This document shows positions 33,828-43,426 of a DNA stretch of 64,000 bases, piece after piece. The stretch is from positions 145,969-209,968 of the forward strand of contig JAAUZE010000003.1 in the NCBI GenBank assembly GCA_014804755.1, in the 5' to 3' direction. The stretch is from Lachnospiraceae bacterium. Its GTDB lineage: Bacteria > Bacillota > Clostridia > Lachnospirales > Lachnospiraceae. Every line of letters begins with the position of its first letter. Position 1 is the stretch's first letter. A model generated the notes under the pieces. That model ran no database searches. It saw nothing but the letters and a program-made list of their open reading frames with translations, and was not told the origin of the DNA. The position numbers and the translations under genes are program-made.

Positions 33828-34930
33828 TTCGGCACAGTAAAGCTGCAAGAAGAAAACGACTGTTCGCAAGCGTTCAACGCTATATGGTCTTTTTTCTGTT
33901 CATGGCCTTTATTATCACCTGCTGTATGATTCTTTTTTTCTCCTTAATGGAGGAAACGGGATTCCATCTTACAAAAGAGAATATCAGACCAGCAGCGATT
34001 TTGACTTTTGGTAATGTGGTGCTGTTAAGTGGGATCTGCACCGTGATTGACGGGATTCGGCGTAAATATATGGTTGAGCGTCCTGTGAAAAGGATTATCG
34101 ACGCCGCCCAAAAGATCATGAGCGGGGAATTCTCTACAAGGATTGAATTATTTCCCGGTATTTATGATGCGGATGGCTTCAATACCATAATCCGGTACAT
34201 TAACAAAATGGCGGAGGAGCTTTCCGGTACGGAAACGCTTCGGACCGACTTTATCGCGAATGTATCCCATGAGCTGAAAACGCCGCTTGCAGTGATACAA
34301 AATTACGGAACCATGCTGCAAGCATCCGATTTGACGAAAGAAAAAAGATTGGAATATGCAAAAGCCATTACGGAAGCGTCTCGCAGGCTGGCGGATTTGA
34401 TCACCAATATATTGAAATTGAATAAGCTGGAAAATCAGCAAATCTATCCGAAACGGCAGACCTATAATCTCGGGGAACAGCTTTGCGAGTGTCTTTTGAA
34501 TTTTGAAAGCACTTGGGAGAAAAAAGAGATCGGGATCGACACAGACATTGAGGAAGAAGTTTTTGTAGAATCCGACGCAGAGCTTTTGACACTGGTATGG
34601 AACAATCTGTTTTCCAACGCCATGAAGTTTACCGAAGCGGGAGGAACCATATCTCTGACGCTGAAAGCGGACGGTGATTTTGCCGTTGTGCAGGTAACGG
34701 ATACCGGCTGCGGGATCAGCCCGGAGGTCGGCAGGCACATTTTTGAAAAGTTTTATCAGGGAGATACCTCCCACTCCACACAGGGCAACGGTCTGGGGCT
34801 TGCTCTGGTGAAACGGGTAATCGATATTGTAGACGGGGATATCTCCGTCAGCAGCGAAGTCGGAAAAGGCAGTGTATTTACCGTAAAGATCAGGAGAAAA
34901 GACGATGGAGAAATGCAAGCAGATTCTTAA
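33824..34930 (+). CDS. Sensor histidine kinase
   Basis: A 368-aa membrane kinase with two helices (about residues 20-43 and 55-78) and a very short outside loop. A HAMP-like linker, the H-box FIANVSHELKTPL (phospho-acceptor His149), N-box NNLFSNAMKF, G1 DTGCGIS and G2 GNGLGLALVKR follow. The short sensor loop is typical of intramembrane-sensing kinases that detect envelope stress or work with a transporter-like partner. It overlaps the regulator before it (ATGA) and the membrane protein after it by 26 bp. Confidence 0.95.
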   Translation: MIRHSKAARRKRLFASVQRYMVFFLFMAFIITCCMILFFSLMEETGFHLTKENIRPAAILTFGNVVLLSGICTVIDGIRRKYMVERPVKRIIDAAQKIMSGEFSTRIELFPGIYDADGFNTIIRYINKMAEELSGTETLRTDFIANVSHELKTPLAVIQNYGTMLQASDLTKEKRLEYAKAITEASRRLADLITNILKLNKLENQQIYPKRQTYNLGEQLCECLLNFESTWEKKEIGIDTDIEEEVFVESDAELLTLVWNNLFSNAMKFTEAGGTISLTLKADGDFAVVQVTDTGCGISPEVGRHIFEKFYQGDTSHSTQGNGLGLALVKRVIDIVDGDISVSSEVGKGSVFTVKIRRKDDGEMQADS

Positions 34931-35816
34931 AAAAATCTTTTTTTTGCCGCCGTTTCCGACGGTTTTGCTTGCCCTGTTCGGTTATGGGTTTGTCCTTGCG
35001 GTCGCAATCTTTGAGATTGCGATTCCGATACTGCAATACCTCTCCTATATCAGCTCCGCCTATGCCTTGATCATTACGATCACAGGTTTTCCGTATGTTA
35101 TCGCCTTTTCGAAGTCGGTCAAGCGGTATATCAACGAACATTCGTTGATGAAAAAGCTGCAAAGCACCGCTATCGGCGAGCGCTTTTTCAATGACGTCCG
35201 GTTCCGCACGGAAATATCGCTGTATCAGGGGTTGTTTATTAATCTGCTGTATATTGCAATGAAACTGTTTTCAGGAATATACTACCGCTCGGTCTGGTTT
35301 ATTTCTTTGGCGGTATATTATATTCTGCTTGCGGTAATGCGTCTTCTGCTTCTGCGCCGCGGAAAAAGAAAAACGGACAAAACCCCGATGGAAATTGAAA
35401 TTCACCGTTACCGGCTGTGTGGAATGATGCTTCTGATCATGAATCAGGCTCTTGCCGGTATTGTTATTTTCATGGTACATCAGAACAAGGGCTTTGATTA
35501 TCCGGGATTGCTGATCTATGCAATGGCATGCTACTCCTTCTACTCGATCATTACGGCCGTTATCAAGCTGGTTAAATTCCGAAAGCACGGCAGCCCCATA
35601 CTTTCCGCAGCGAAGGCAATCAACCTCGTTGCGGCGATGGTATCGATTCTGTCGCTGGAGACAGCGATGGTGGCGCAGTTTGGCGGTGATGACGACCCGT
35701 TTTTCCGAAAAGCCATGACAGCCGCTACGGGGGGCGGTGTCTGCACCATTGTTATCGGTATGGCAATCTTTATGATATGGAAATCTGCAAAACAGATGAA
35801 ACATCAAAAGGAGTGA
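34905..35816 (+). CDS. Polytopic membrane protein co-translated with the sensor kinase
   Basis: A 303-aa protein with about eight predicted membrane helices (for example PTVLLALFGYGFVLAVAIF, GLFINLLYIAMKLF, ACYSFYSIITAVIKLV). A basic loop follows helix 4 (LLRRGKRKTDKTPMEIE) and the tail is Lys-rich. No transporter family is recognised. The start lies inside the kinase gene (26-bp overlap), which argues for tight translational coupling and a partner role in sensing. Confidence 0.7.
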   Translation: MEKCKQILKKIFFLPPFPTVLLALFGYGFVLAVAIFEIAIPILQYLSYISSAYALIITITGFPYVIAFSKSVKRYINEHSLMKKLQSTAIGERFFNDVRFRTEISLYQGLFINLLYIAMKLFSGIYYRSVWFISLAVYYILLAVMRLLLLRRGKRKTDKTPMEIEIHRYRLCGMMLLIMNQALAGIVIFMVHQNKGFDYPGLLIYAMACYSFYSIITAVIKLVKFRKHGSPILSAAKAINLVAAMVSILSLETAMVAQFGGDDDPFFRKAMTAATGGGVCTIVIGMAIFMIWKSAKQMKHQKE

Positions 35817-35822
35817 AACATT

Positions 35823-36203
35823 ATGGACGAAAAGAAAGAAACATTCCACTATACTTACTCCGCCTCACAGCAGGTAGAAATAAAGAGTATCCGTGAAAAG
35901 TATATGCCGCCTACGGAAGAGGAGGATAAAATGGAACGGCTGCGCAGGCTGGATCGGAGCGTGACCAAAGCCGGCGGAGTTATTTCACTGACGGTCGGTA
36001 CGGTCAGCTCGCTGATCCTTGGCGTTGGTATGTGCTGCACAATGGCTTGGGCAAGCAGTCTCTTTATTCCCGGTATTGTGATTGGAATAGTTGGCATTGC
36101 CGGTATCATTGCCGCCTACCCCATCTATGCCCACATGGTCAGGAGAAGGCGGAAAAAGCTGGCGCCGGAAATTTTGCGGCTGACGGATGAATTGATGAAA
36201 TAA
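35823..36203 (+). CDS. Two-helix membrane protein of the GMC(C/M) family
   Basis: A 126-aa protein with a soluble, charged N-terminus (EIKSIREKYMPPTEEEDKME-like). Two membrane helices follow (TVGTVSSLILGVGMCCTMAW; IVIGIVGIAGIIAAYPIYA), then a basic tail. The helix pair matches each half of the internally duplicated protein at 31985. It is the last gene of the two-component operon and ends before a terminator. Confidence 0.7.
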   Translation: MDEKKETFHYTYSASQQVEIKSIREKYMPPTEEEDKMERLRRLDRSVTKAGGVISLTVGTVSSLILGVGMCCTMAWASSLFIPGIVIGIVGIAGIIAAYPIYAHMVRRRRKKLAPEILRLTDELMK

Positions 36204-36265
36204 AATAGGATGCCTCCACGAGAAGGGTGCTGTTCCGTTCCGGGATTCCGCAAAAATCAAATGCA

Positions 36266-36302
36266 TTAAATGCCGCTCCATGTTATATGGAACGGCATTT
36301 AA
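36266..36302 (+). terminator. Terminator of the two-component operon
   Basis: TTAAATGCCG and CGGCATTTAA pair, with an inner TCCAT/ATGGA helix. Confidence 0.75.
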
Positions 36303-36394
36303 TTGTATTTTACCCATTCATGTGTTAGAATGAAACAGAATTACCTGGCAGAGAAAAAGCACATTTGAACGAATGAAAAAACGGAGAAACAAAG

Positions 36395-38122
36395 ATGAAC
36401 GGGTCTGGAACAAAAAACAGAAAGAAAAATAACAGGATTTACCAGATTGCTTATGCCGTTATGCTTGCATTTTTTTGTGTTATGATCGCGGGGGTGGCGG
36501 TGGCAAACCGGGGGCAGTCTCCGGCGAAACTGCTTTCGGAAGGCAATATCGCCTTTGACGAAGGGTGGTATCTGGAGGACGGCGGCGAGGCGGATGTCAG
36601 CCATTTGAATAAGATTTCCTCTGTGACACCCTATCAGGAGCAGAGCGTTTATCACAGACTGCCCGACGATCTGGAAGAAGGGCTTTCCTTGTGTTTCCGC
36701 TCAAAAAACATTGATTATCAGGTTTATGTGGACGGAGAGCTGCGCTATGAGCCGGTGCGTCGGGAGAGCAATATTTATAATAAATCCCTTGGAAATCGGT
36801 GGAATTATATTCCGCTTTACAGCAGCGACGCCGGAAAAATTGTGGAAGTGCGTTTTCATACCGTGTATGAGGGCGGCCGGGCATGCATAGACCATCTCTG
36901 CATAGGCTCCGCAGCCGGGGAGATCGTCAGCACATTTACCGGTAAAGCGGTGGCTTTTTCTACCTGTATGCTCATATTGTTTGTCGGGCTGCTGCTGATC
37001 GTGGCGGATATTCCGGCCAATCAACAGATGCATAAAAATCACGAGCTGCTTTATCTCGGTCTGTTTGCCATAAGCATTGCACTCTGGTGTCTGGCGGAGA
37101 CAAGTCTGCTGCAGTTTTACACGAGCGACAGCAGGCTTATTCAGCTGATGTCCTGCTGCGCTCTGATCATGATCCCGATTCCTTTGGTGCTTTATCTGGA
37201 TGCGGCGTTCGGCTTTAAAAGGAGGGTGGTTGTCCCGATTATGTGCGGACTGTCCGTGGCGGAGTGTGTCATTCGTACTGTCCTGCATTTCACCGGGGTG
37301 ATGGACTACCATGAGACACTGACTTTTTCCCACATTATATTGGCAATCTCGGCGGCTTTGCTGCTGTATGCTATCCTGAAAAACGCGTTTCGGGAGGGAA
37401 AAAGCAAGACAAGGAATGTTTATAAGGTATTGCGCACCATCGGATTCATGGGGCTTGCCTTTGCCGCAGTGATAGATATTATAAGATATTATAGAGGCAG
37501 CACTAACGACAACGCGATGTTTGTGCGCATCGGTCTGCTGATTTTCATATTGTGCTATGGAAGCTCCAGCCTGGAGAAAACGATCAATGCTGTAAAGCTT
37601 GGGGTGCAGTCAGAATTTGTCAGCCAGCTTGCCTACCGGGACGGACTGACGGGCATCGGCAACCGGACGGCTTTTCAGGAGCAGCTGGCGGAGCTGGAGA
37701 AAGAAAAGAAGCAGCTTTCCGGAATCGCGATCATCATGTTCGATGTAAACGACCTGAAGCTGATAAACGACAATCAGGGTCATCAGAAGGGAGATCAGCT
37801 GCTGCTGTGCAGTGCGGAAATTATCAGGACAGCGGCGGAATCCGTGAAAGGCATCTGCTACAGGATCGGCGGCGACGAGTTCGTATGCATTATAAGCGGA
37901 GAGGATGTGTCCGGCCGCTGTGAAAAGGCGATCGTCTGCTTTCAAAAGGCTATGGACGACTACAACGCTGTGAAAGGACAGCCGTTCCGCATCAGTATCG
38001 CCAGCGGTTATGCGGTCTACGACAAGCTTCAGGAAAATGAAATGCTGATGGACGTATACCAGCAGGCGGACGTCCGCATGTATGAAAATAAAAAACAGAT
38101 CAAAGCAAATGGTATCCGCTGA
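36395..38122 (+). CDS. Membrane-bound diguanylate cyclase with outside sensor domain
   Basis: A 575-aa protein: one N-terminal helix, an extracytoplasmic domain of about 150 residues (including SKNIDYQVYVDGELRYEPVR, as in 7TMR-DISM or galactose-binding-like folds) and seven further membrane helices. A C-terminal GGDEF domain follows with the intact signature RIGGDEFVCI and DGLTGIGNRTAFQE upstream. It should make cyclic di-GMP. The RxxD inhibitory site is absent (SVKG stands at that position). No EAL domain is present. It is monocistronic and ends at a terminator. Confidence 0.88.
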   Translation: MNGSGTKNRKKNNRIYQIAYAVMLAFFCVMIAGVAVANRGQSPAKLLSEGNIAFDEGWYLEDGGEADVSHLNKISSVTPYQEQSVYHRLPDDLEEGLSLCFRSKNIDYQVYVDGELRYEPVRRESNIYNKSLGNRWNYIPLYSSDAGKIVEVRFHTVYEGGRACIDHLCIGSAAGEIVSTFTGKAVAFSTCMLILFVGLLLIVADIPANQQMHKNHELLYLGLFAISIALWCLAETSLLQFYTSDSRLIQLMSCCALIMIPIPLVLYLDAAFGFKRRVVVPIMCGLSVAECVIRTVLHFTGVMDYHETLTFSHIILAISAALLLYAILKNAFREGKSKTRNVYKVLRTIGFMGLAFAAVIDIIRYYRGSTNDNAMFVRIGLLIFILCYGSSSLEKTINAVKLGVQSEFVSQLAYRDGLTGIGNRTAFQEQLAELEKEKKQLSGIAIIMFDVNDLKLINDNQGHQKGDQLLLCSAEIIRTAAESVKGICYRIGGDEFVCIISGEDVSGRCEKAIVCFQKAMDDYNAVKGQPFRISIASGYAVYDKLQENEMLMDVYQQADVRMYENKKQIKANGIR

Positions 38123-38150
38123 TTTTATATGAAATAATCATAAAAAATGA

Positions 38151-38188
38151 AAAACTTCTTTAACACAAATTGTGTTTTGAGAAGTTTT
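38151..38188 (+). terminator. Terminator after the diguanylate cyclase
   Basis: AAAACTTCT and AGAAGTTTT enclose a nested ACACAA/TTGTGT helix, and TTTTTTG follows. Confidence 0.85.
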
Positions 38189-38289
38189 TTGTTTTTGCCT
38201 GGTAAGCGGCAATCCCTTGCAAGGTCCGATGTTTTCTGATAATATACGCATATGATATTGCAGTAATAAATACATAGGGAGGAAGCAGA

Positions 38290-39045
38290 ATGGAGACCGG
38301 AAGAAAAAGAACAAAGATAGAGGTTGTATTGATGGCATTGGTGCTGTTGTCGATTGTGCGGCAGTTTTTTTTGGGAAATTATCATAATATGTTTCTGGGA
38401 ATCTTGACACTGATTCTTTTTTCACTACCCAAAATCATTGAGAAGAAACTGAGGGTAAGCATTCCGGGGGGTCTGCAGGCGATTATTTTAATCTTTATTT
38501 TTTCAGCGGAGATTTTGGGAGAAATTCATGCGTTTTATGTAAAGATTCCCGTGTGGGATACCATGCTGCATACGACGAACGGATTTCTGATGGCCGCAAT
38601 CGGATTTGCCATGATTGATATTTTTAATCGAAGCGAGAAGTTTTCGATTAAAATGTCCCCTTATTTTGTAGCTTTTGTAGCCTTTTGTTTTTCGATGACG
38701 ATCGGCGTGCTGTGGGAATTTTATGAATTCGGTATGGACTGGTTTTTCAAGACAGATATGCAGAAAGACTGGATTTTACCGGTCATCAGCTCGGTGAAAT
38801 TGGACCCGAATGGAGCGAATGAACCGGTGAAGGTTGCTATTGATTCCGTAGTGATCAATGGGCAGGAATGGAACTTGGGAGGTTACCTGGATGTGGGCAT
38901 TGTGGATACGATGAAGGATTTGATGGTAAATTTTGCGGGAGCAGTTGTATTTTCTATTGTAGGAATTTTATATTTGAAGCAGAGAGGAAAAGGAAAGCTG
39001 GCCGCATCTTTGATTCCTCAGGTGAATGAGAAAACCGAAGAATGA
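38290..39045 (+). CDS. DUF2238 (YjdF-like) membrane protein
   Basis: A 251-aa polytopic membrane protein with the DUF2238 signatures VWDTMLHTTNGFLMAAIGFA, GVLWEFYEFGMDW and DTMKDLMVNFAGAV. The conserved Asp, His and Glu in these helices resemble those of membrane phosphatases or hydrolases, but the family role is not known. Its end overlaps the possible early start of the cardiolipin synthase, so the two are an operon. That pairing suggests a lipid-related job. Confidence 0.82.
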   Translation: METGRKRTKIEVVLMALVLLSIVRQFFLGNYHNMFLGILTLILFSLPKIIEKKLRVSIPGGLQAIILIFIFSAEILGEIHAFYVKIPVWDTMLHTTNGFLMAAIGFAMIDIFNRSEKFSIKMSPYFVAFVAFCFSMTIGVLWEFYEFGMDWFFKTDMQKDWILPVISSVKLDPNGANEPVKVAIDSVVINGQEWNLGGYLDVGIVDTMKDLMVNFAGAVVFSIVGILYLKQRGKGKLAASLIPQVNEKTEE

Positions 39046-39088
39046 ATATAGGTCGGATCAAGATAATAAAGATAAGGAAACTGGGATT

Positions 39089-40663
39089 ATGCAGACAGAT
39101 CAAAGCAAAGGGCTTTTGCTCTTAAAAAAGGGAAAGAAGGGCATTTTTCATGTGGTATTCAGCCGTATTGGCTTGATACTGATTTTATTGGCATTACAGT
39201 TTTTCTTTCTGTTTGGAGTTCTTCGATGGTTTGGGAGATTTTTACCGCACATTTTGGGTGGAAACATACTGTTTGCGTTTATTATCGTTCTTTGCATTTT
39301 AAACAGCAGAATGGATCCTTCGGCAAAAATTACGTGGCTGATTGTCATTATGCTTGCGCCGGTGTTTGGCGTGCTCTTATTTGCGTATACGCAGAGTGAT
39401 ATTGGGCACCGTGTCTTGAAACGGCTTGTCCATCAGATGATTATGGATACGAAAGAGTGCATTCCCCAATCGGAGGACACCATGAAACGGCTGGCTGCAG
39501 AGAATAGGGGAGTGGCGACGCTGGCAAACTATATGCGAAGAAGCGGCTGTCATCCGGTGTATGAAAACACGTCTGTCACATATTTTCCTTTGGGTGAGGA
39601 AAAGTTTGCGGAAATGTTAAGGCAGCTTGAGGCGGCAGAGCATTTTATTTTTATGGAATATTTCATTGTGGATGAGGGATCGATGTGGGGACAGATTTTG
39701 GCGATCCTTGCACAAAAGGCAGCGGAGGGCGTCGATGTGCGCGTGATGTATGACGGAACCTGTGAGCTTTCACTGCTGCCGCATGATTATCCGAAGCGTT
39801 TGAAGGCATTGGGAATTCAATGTAAAATATTTGCTCCGGTGTCGCCCTTCGTTTCCACGCATTATAATTATCGGGATCACAGAAAGATTTTGGTGATTGA
39901 TGGGCATACGGCGTTTAACGGCGGTGTGAACCTTGCGGACGAGTATATTAATCAGATAGAGAGGTTTGGACACTGGAAAGATACTGCCGTCATGTTAAAG
40001 GGTGAGGCGGTGAAAAGCTTTACCTTAATGTTTTTGCAGATGTGGGGGCTTCATGGGAATAAGGACGAGCTGGAACGGTTTCTTTCCTGTCCATCATTGC
40101 CAGCCGAAAATGCCGGCGGATTTGTCATTCCTTATGGTGACTGCCCGGTGGACGATGATAAGCTGGGCGAGCGGGTGTATATGGACATCCTGAATCGTTC
40201 ATTGGAGTACGTACATATTATGACGCCGTATCTGATTTTAGATGGGGAGATGGAAACCGCATTGAAGTTTGCGGCGGAACGGGGCGTTGATGTGGTTCTG
40301 CTGCTGCCGGGAATTCCCGACAAGGCAATACCGTACGCGCTTGCAAAGACGCATTATGCGTCGCTGCTGAAATCCGGCGTGAAGATTTATGAATATACGC
40401 CGGGGTTTGTTCATGCGAAGGTTTTTGTCAGCGACGGGGAGGAAGCGGTTGTGGGAACGATCAATTTGGATTACCGCAGCCTGTATCACCATTTTGAGTG
40501 TGCTACGTATCAGTACCGCACAGCTTGCATTTCTGATATTGAGGCAGATTTTCAGGAAACGCTTGCAAAATGCAGGCAGGTTACGATGGATACCGTTCGT
40601 CATGAAAAGTGGAATGTAAAACTGATAGGGAGATTGATGAAGGCATTTGCACCATTGATGTAA
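39089..40663 (+). CDS. cls: Cardiolipin synthase (phospholipase D type)
   Basis: The start at 39089 (MQTDQSKG) is favoured by AAGGAAA 9 nt upstream; an ATG at 39026 overlaps the gene before it. The protein has two N-terminal membrane helices (VVFSRIGLILILLALQFFFL; ILFAFIIVLCILNSR) and then two PLD HKD motifs (HRKILVIDGHTAFNGGVN; VHAKVFVSDGEEAVVGTIN). It joins two phosphatidylglycerol molecules to make cardiolipin and glycerol. The 524-aa length is usual. It follows the DUF2238 gene and comes before a MATE exporter. Confidence 0.92.
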   Translation: MQTDQSKGLLLLKKGKKGIFHVVFSRIGLILILLALQFFFLFGVLRWFGRFLPHILGGNILFAFIIVLCILNSRMDPSAKITWLIVIMLAPVFGVLLFAYTQSDIGHRVLKRLVHQMIMDTKECIPQSEDTMKRLAAENRGVATLANYMRRSGCHPVYENTSVTYFPLGEEKFAEMLRQLEAAEHFIFMEYFIVDEGSMWGQILAILAQKAAEGVDVRVMYDGTCELSLLPHDYPKRLKALGIQCKIFAPVSPFVSTHYNYRDHRKILVIDGHTAFNGGVNLADEYINQIERFGHWKDTAVMLKGEAVKSFTLMFLQMWGLHGNKDELERFLSCPSLPAENAGGFVIPYGDCPVDDDKLGERVYMDILNRSLEYVHIMTPYLILDGEMETALKFAAERGVDVVLLLPGIPDKAIPYALAKTHYASLLKSGVKIYEYTPGFVHAKVFVSDGEEAVVGTINLDYRSLYHHFECATYQYRTACISDIEADFQETLAKCRQVTMDTVRHEKWNVKLIGRLMKAFAPLM

Positions 40664-40705
40664 GACAGAAATAAAAGGAACAAGATCAGGGGTAGAATTT
40701 TGCGC

Positions 40706-42046
40706 ATGAACGAATTATTTTCGGATAAGGAATTAAAAAAGATGATTGTTCCCCTGTTTTTGGAACAGCTTTTGGTGATGTTCGTCGGTCTTGCCGATAC
40801 GCTGATCATCAGCTATGCGGGGGAAGCGGCCGTTTCAGGTGTTTCGCTGGTCAATCAGTTTAATACCATATTCATTTATCTGTTCACGGCGCTCTCTTCC
40901 GGCGGAGCCGTTGTCATCAGTCAGTATATCGGCAGACAGGAAAGGGAGCGCGCCGGAGAGTCGGCAAGCCAGCTTTTGCTGTTTTCCACGCTGTTTTCCG
41001 TTGTTGTGATGGCGGCGGTGCTGATCGGGAACGAGGCGATGCTTAGGCTGCTGTTCGGAAAAGTGGAACAGCCGGTCATGGACGCCTGCATCACGTACTT
41101 AAGAATTTCGGCATACTCGTATCCGGCGATTGCTGTTTATAATGCCGGTGCGGCTGTTTACCGCAGTCTGGGAAAAACGAATGTGACGATGTATCTGTCG
41201 GTTATTTCCAACGCGATCAATGTGATCGGCAATGTGATCGGCGTGTTTGTACTGCGTGCGGGAGTGGCGGGAGTCGCATGGCCTTCTTTCCTTGCACGTG
41301 TATTTTCCGCGGTCGCGATCACCTTCCTCTGCTTTCAGAAAAAGAATGAGGTGGTATATCGGAAGAAGTGGATATTTCGCTGGAATAACGGGTTGATGAG
41401 AAGTATTTTGAACGTTGCCGTGCCAAATGGGGTGGAAAACGGGATATTCCAACTGGTAAAGGTCGCATTGAGCAGTATCGTAGCGCTGTTCGGCACGTAT
41501 CAGATCGCCGCAAACGGTGTGGCGCAAAGTATCTGGTCAATGGCGGCGCTGGCAGGCGTGGCGATGGGACCGGCTTTTATCACCGTGATCGGGCAATGCA
41601 TGGGAAACAGCGATATCGAGGGAGCGGAATATTATTTTAAGAAGCTTACGAAACTGACGCTCTTCATCTCGGCGGCATGGAATCTTTTGATCTTCCTTCT
41701 GACGCCGGTCATCCTGCTTTTTTATTCGCTGTCGCCGGAAACGAAGCGGCTTGTCATTCTTCTGGTGCTGATCCACAATGTGTTTAATGCCGTGGCATAT
41801 CCGTTCTCGGGCGCGCTCAGCAACGGACTTCGCGCCGCGGGTGACGTGAAATACACGATGGTGGTTTCCGTTGTTTCCACGATCGCAATACGGCTGCTCC
41901 TGTCGTATCTGTTGGGGATCGTGATGCAGATGGGCGTTGTCGGCATCGCGCTTGCCATGGTGTGCGATTGGGTGATACGGGCGATTCTCTTTATTCGAAG
42001 GGAAAAATCGGGAACGTGGAAGAAGTTTCAGGTGATCAAATCTTGA
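40706..42046 (+). CDS. MATE-family efflux transporter
   Basis: A 446-aa transporter of the multidrug and toxin extrusion family with twelve predicted helices. It begins MNELFSDKELKKMIVPLFLE, with GLADTLIISYAGEAAVSGVS in helix 1-2. The second half has a parallel GTYQIAANGVAQSIWSMAAL pattern. It should export cationic or other drugs in exchange for Na+ or H+. A TTG two codons upstream is a less likely start. Terminator follows. Confidence 0.93.
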   Translation: MNELFSDKELKKMIVPLFLEQLLVMFVGLADTLIISYAGEAAVSGVSLVNQFNTIFIYLFTALSSGGAVVISQYIGRQERERAGESASQLLLFSTLFSVVVMAAVLIGNEAMLRLLFGKVEQPVMDACITYLRISAYSYPAIAVYNAGAAVYRSLGKTNVTMYLSVISNAINVIGNVIGVFVLRAGVAGVAWPSFLARVFSAVAITFLCFQKKNEVVYRKKWIFRWNNGLMRSILNVAVPNGVENGIFQLVKVALSSIVALFGTYQIAANGVAQSIWSMAALAGVAMGPAFITVIGQCMGNSDIEGAEYYFKKLTKLTLFISAAWNLLIFLLTPVILLFYSLSPETKRLVILLVLIHNVFNAVAYPFSGALSNGLRAAGDVKYTMVVSVVSTIAIRLLLSYLLGIVMQMGVVGIALAMVCDWVIRAILFIRREKSGTWKKFQVIKS

Positions 42047-42079
42047 AAGCCGGTGGGCAGAGGAAATTTACGATAATGA

Positions 42080-42126
42080 AAAGAAACGCGGTGGGATGCG
42101 TGGTTGCTTCCTGTCCGCGTTTCTTT
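42080..42126. terminator. Bidirectional terminator between MATE and the binding protein
   Basis: AAAGAAACGCGG and CCGCGTTTCTTT form a 12-bp stem, with a T-run on the plus strand. Confidence 0.85.
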
Positions 42127-42165
42127 TTTTACCTAATAAAAATGTTCTGTTTACGGCGCGTCAGA

Positions 42166-43167
42166 TCACTCTGCCGATTTCTCTGCATATTCCGTGGTGA
42201 CAAGCTCCTCGTAGGGAACACGTTCAGGAAGCTCGCCGGACTCTTCCAGAATATTCTGTAAAAGCAGGAAGGCGTCCTCGGTAAAGATCAGATCAGTCTT
42301 CCAGGTGTCCTGTGTCAGATAGCGGTTGACGATGGTCGTGACGGTGTCAAGCTCCGTTTCCGCAAACTGCGGCGCGATCACGGCGGCAATCTCCTCCGCG
42401 GTGTGGGAGTTTACATAATCCATTCCCTTTTGAAGTGCGTCGGTAAACGCCTGCACGGTATCGCTGTGCGCATCCAGATAGCTCTGCTTTGCAAAAAATC
42501 CGGTGTAGGGAACATAGCCGGAATCCACACCGAGGGAAGCGACAATATAACCGTCGCCCTTTTGTTCCAAGCCGGTCGCATGCGGTTCAAACTCAACGCT
42601 GAAGCTGCCCTGCCCGCTTGAGAACGCAGCGGCAGTGGAACCGAAATCAATGCTTTGGTCAATGTTTACCTCGGAAGGCTGAATGCCGTTTTTTCTCAAA
42701 ATGTATTCAAATACCATTTCCGGCATGCCGCCCGCGCGTCCGCCGAGTACGTCCTGCCCAATGAGCATATCCCAGGTGAAGTTTTCGATCGGTTCGCGGG
42801 AAACAAGGAAATTGCCCGCGCGCTGGGTAAGCTGCGCAAAATTCACGATCTTGTCGGACGCGCCTTCCAAATAAGTATAAACAGTCGCTTCACAGCCGGC
42901 AAAGCCGATTTCCGCCTCGCCTGAGAGTACGGCCGCCATGACCTTGTCGGCGCCGTATCCGGTCACGAGCGTAACGTCCAGTCCTGCCTCCGTGAAGTAA
43001 CCGTTTTCGATCGCCACATACATCGGCGCGTAGAAAATGGAGTGTGCCACCTCGTTTAAGGTGAGTTTTGTCAGACCGGACGGTTCTTTTGTATCCTTGC
43101 CGCAGCCGCACAGGGTGCAGGCGAGCAGTGCTGTAATCAGAAGAAGCGTGGATAATTTTCGTCGCAT
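42166..43167 (-). CDS. NMT1/SsuA-like substrate-binding lipoprotein
   Basis: A 333-aa solute-binding protein with a lipoprotein signal (MRRKLSTLLLITALLACTLC, then Gly-Cys). The binding domain has the NMT1/THI5-like opening LNEVAHSIFYAPMYVAIENG, YFTEAGLDVTLV, VLSGEAEIGFAGCEATV and the LGGRAGGMPEMVFEYILRKN hinge. It should capture a small molecule such as a thiamine precursor, sulfonate or taurine-like compound for an ABC importer. No permease or ATPase gene is next to it, so it either shares one elsewhere or acts as an orphan. The ribosome site is weak (GAAGAAA). Confidence 0.88.
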   Translation of the reverse strand: MRRKLSTLLLITALLACTLCGCGKDTKEPSGLTKLTLNEVAHSIFYAPMYVAIENGYFTEAGLDVTLVTGYGADKVMAAVLSGEAEIGFAGCEATVYTYLEGASDKIVNFAQLTQRAGNFLVSREPIENFTWDMLIGQDVLGGRAGGMPEMVFEYILRKNGIQPSEVNIDQSIDFGSTAAAFSSGQGSFSVEFEPHATGLEQKGDGYIVASLGVDSGYVPYTGFFAKQSYLDAHSDTVQAFTDALQKGMDYVNSHTAEEIAAVIAPQFAETELDTVTTIVNRYLTQDTWKTDLIFTEDAFLLLQNILEESGELPERVPYEELVTTEYAEKSAE

Positions 43168-43318
43168 ATTTTTTTCTTCGGGCGGGAAGCCCGCAACGTT
43201 TTTCTTAGTCTATTATATTGCGGGAGACAAAAACGGTGACAGCGCAACCTATGGTTGCAGTGCGGAATGGGGGCGGTTGCAACAGTACTTTTTTATGGAA
43301 ATATTGTCTGACTCATCA

Positions 43319-43347
43319 TAGACAGGCGGAGAAATTTCGTATATAAT
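43319..43347 (+). promoter_or_regulatory. Promoter of pspA-ydjI
   Basis: TAGACA (43319-43324), 17 bp, TATAAT (43342-43347), 80 nt before the pspA start. Confidence 0.7.
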
Positions 43348-43426
43348 AGAGTCGTAACGCGTCCGGATGCCGGATGGAAAATGCGGCGTCAAGGCGACGC
43401 ACAATACAGGAGGAGGATATTACAAT

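Noticed and set aside
37552..37923. 123-codon plus-strand frame
   Set aside because: It is a shifted reading inside the GGDEF domain gene.
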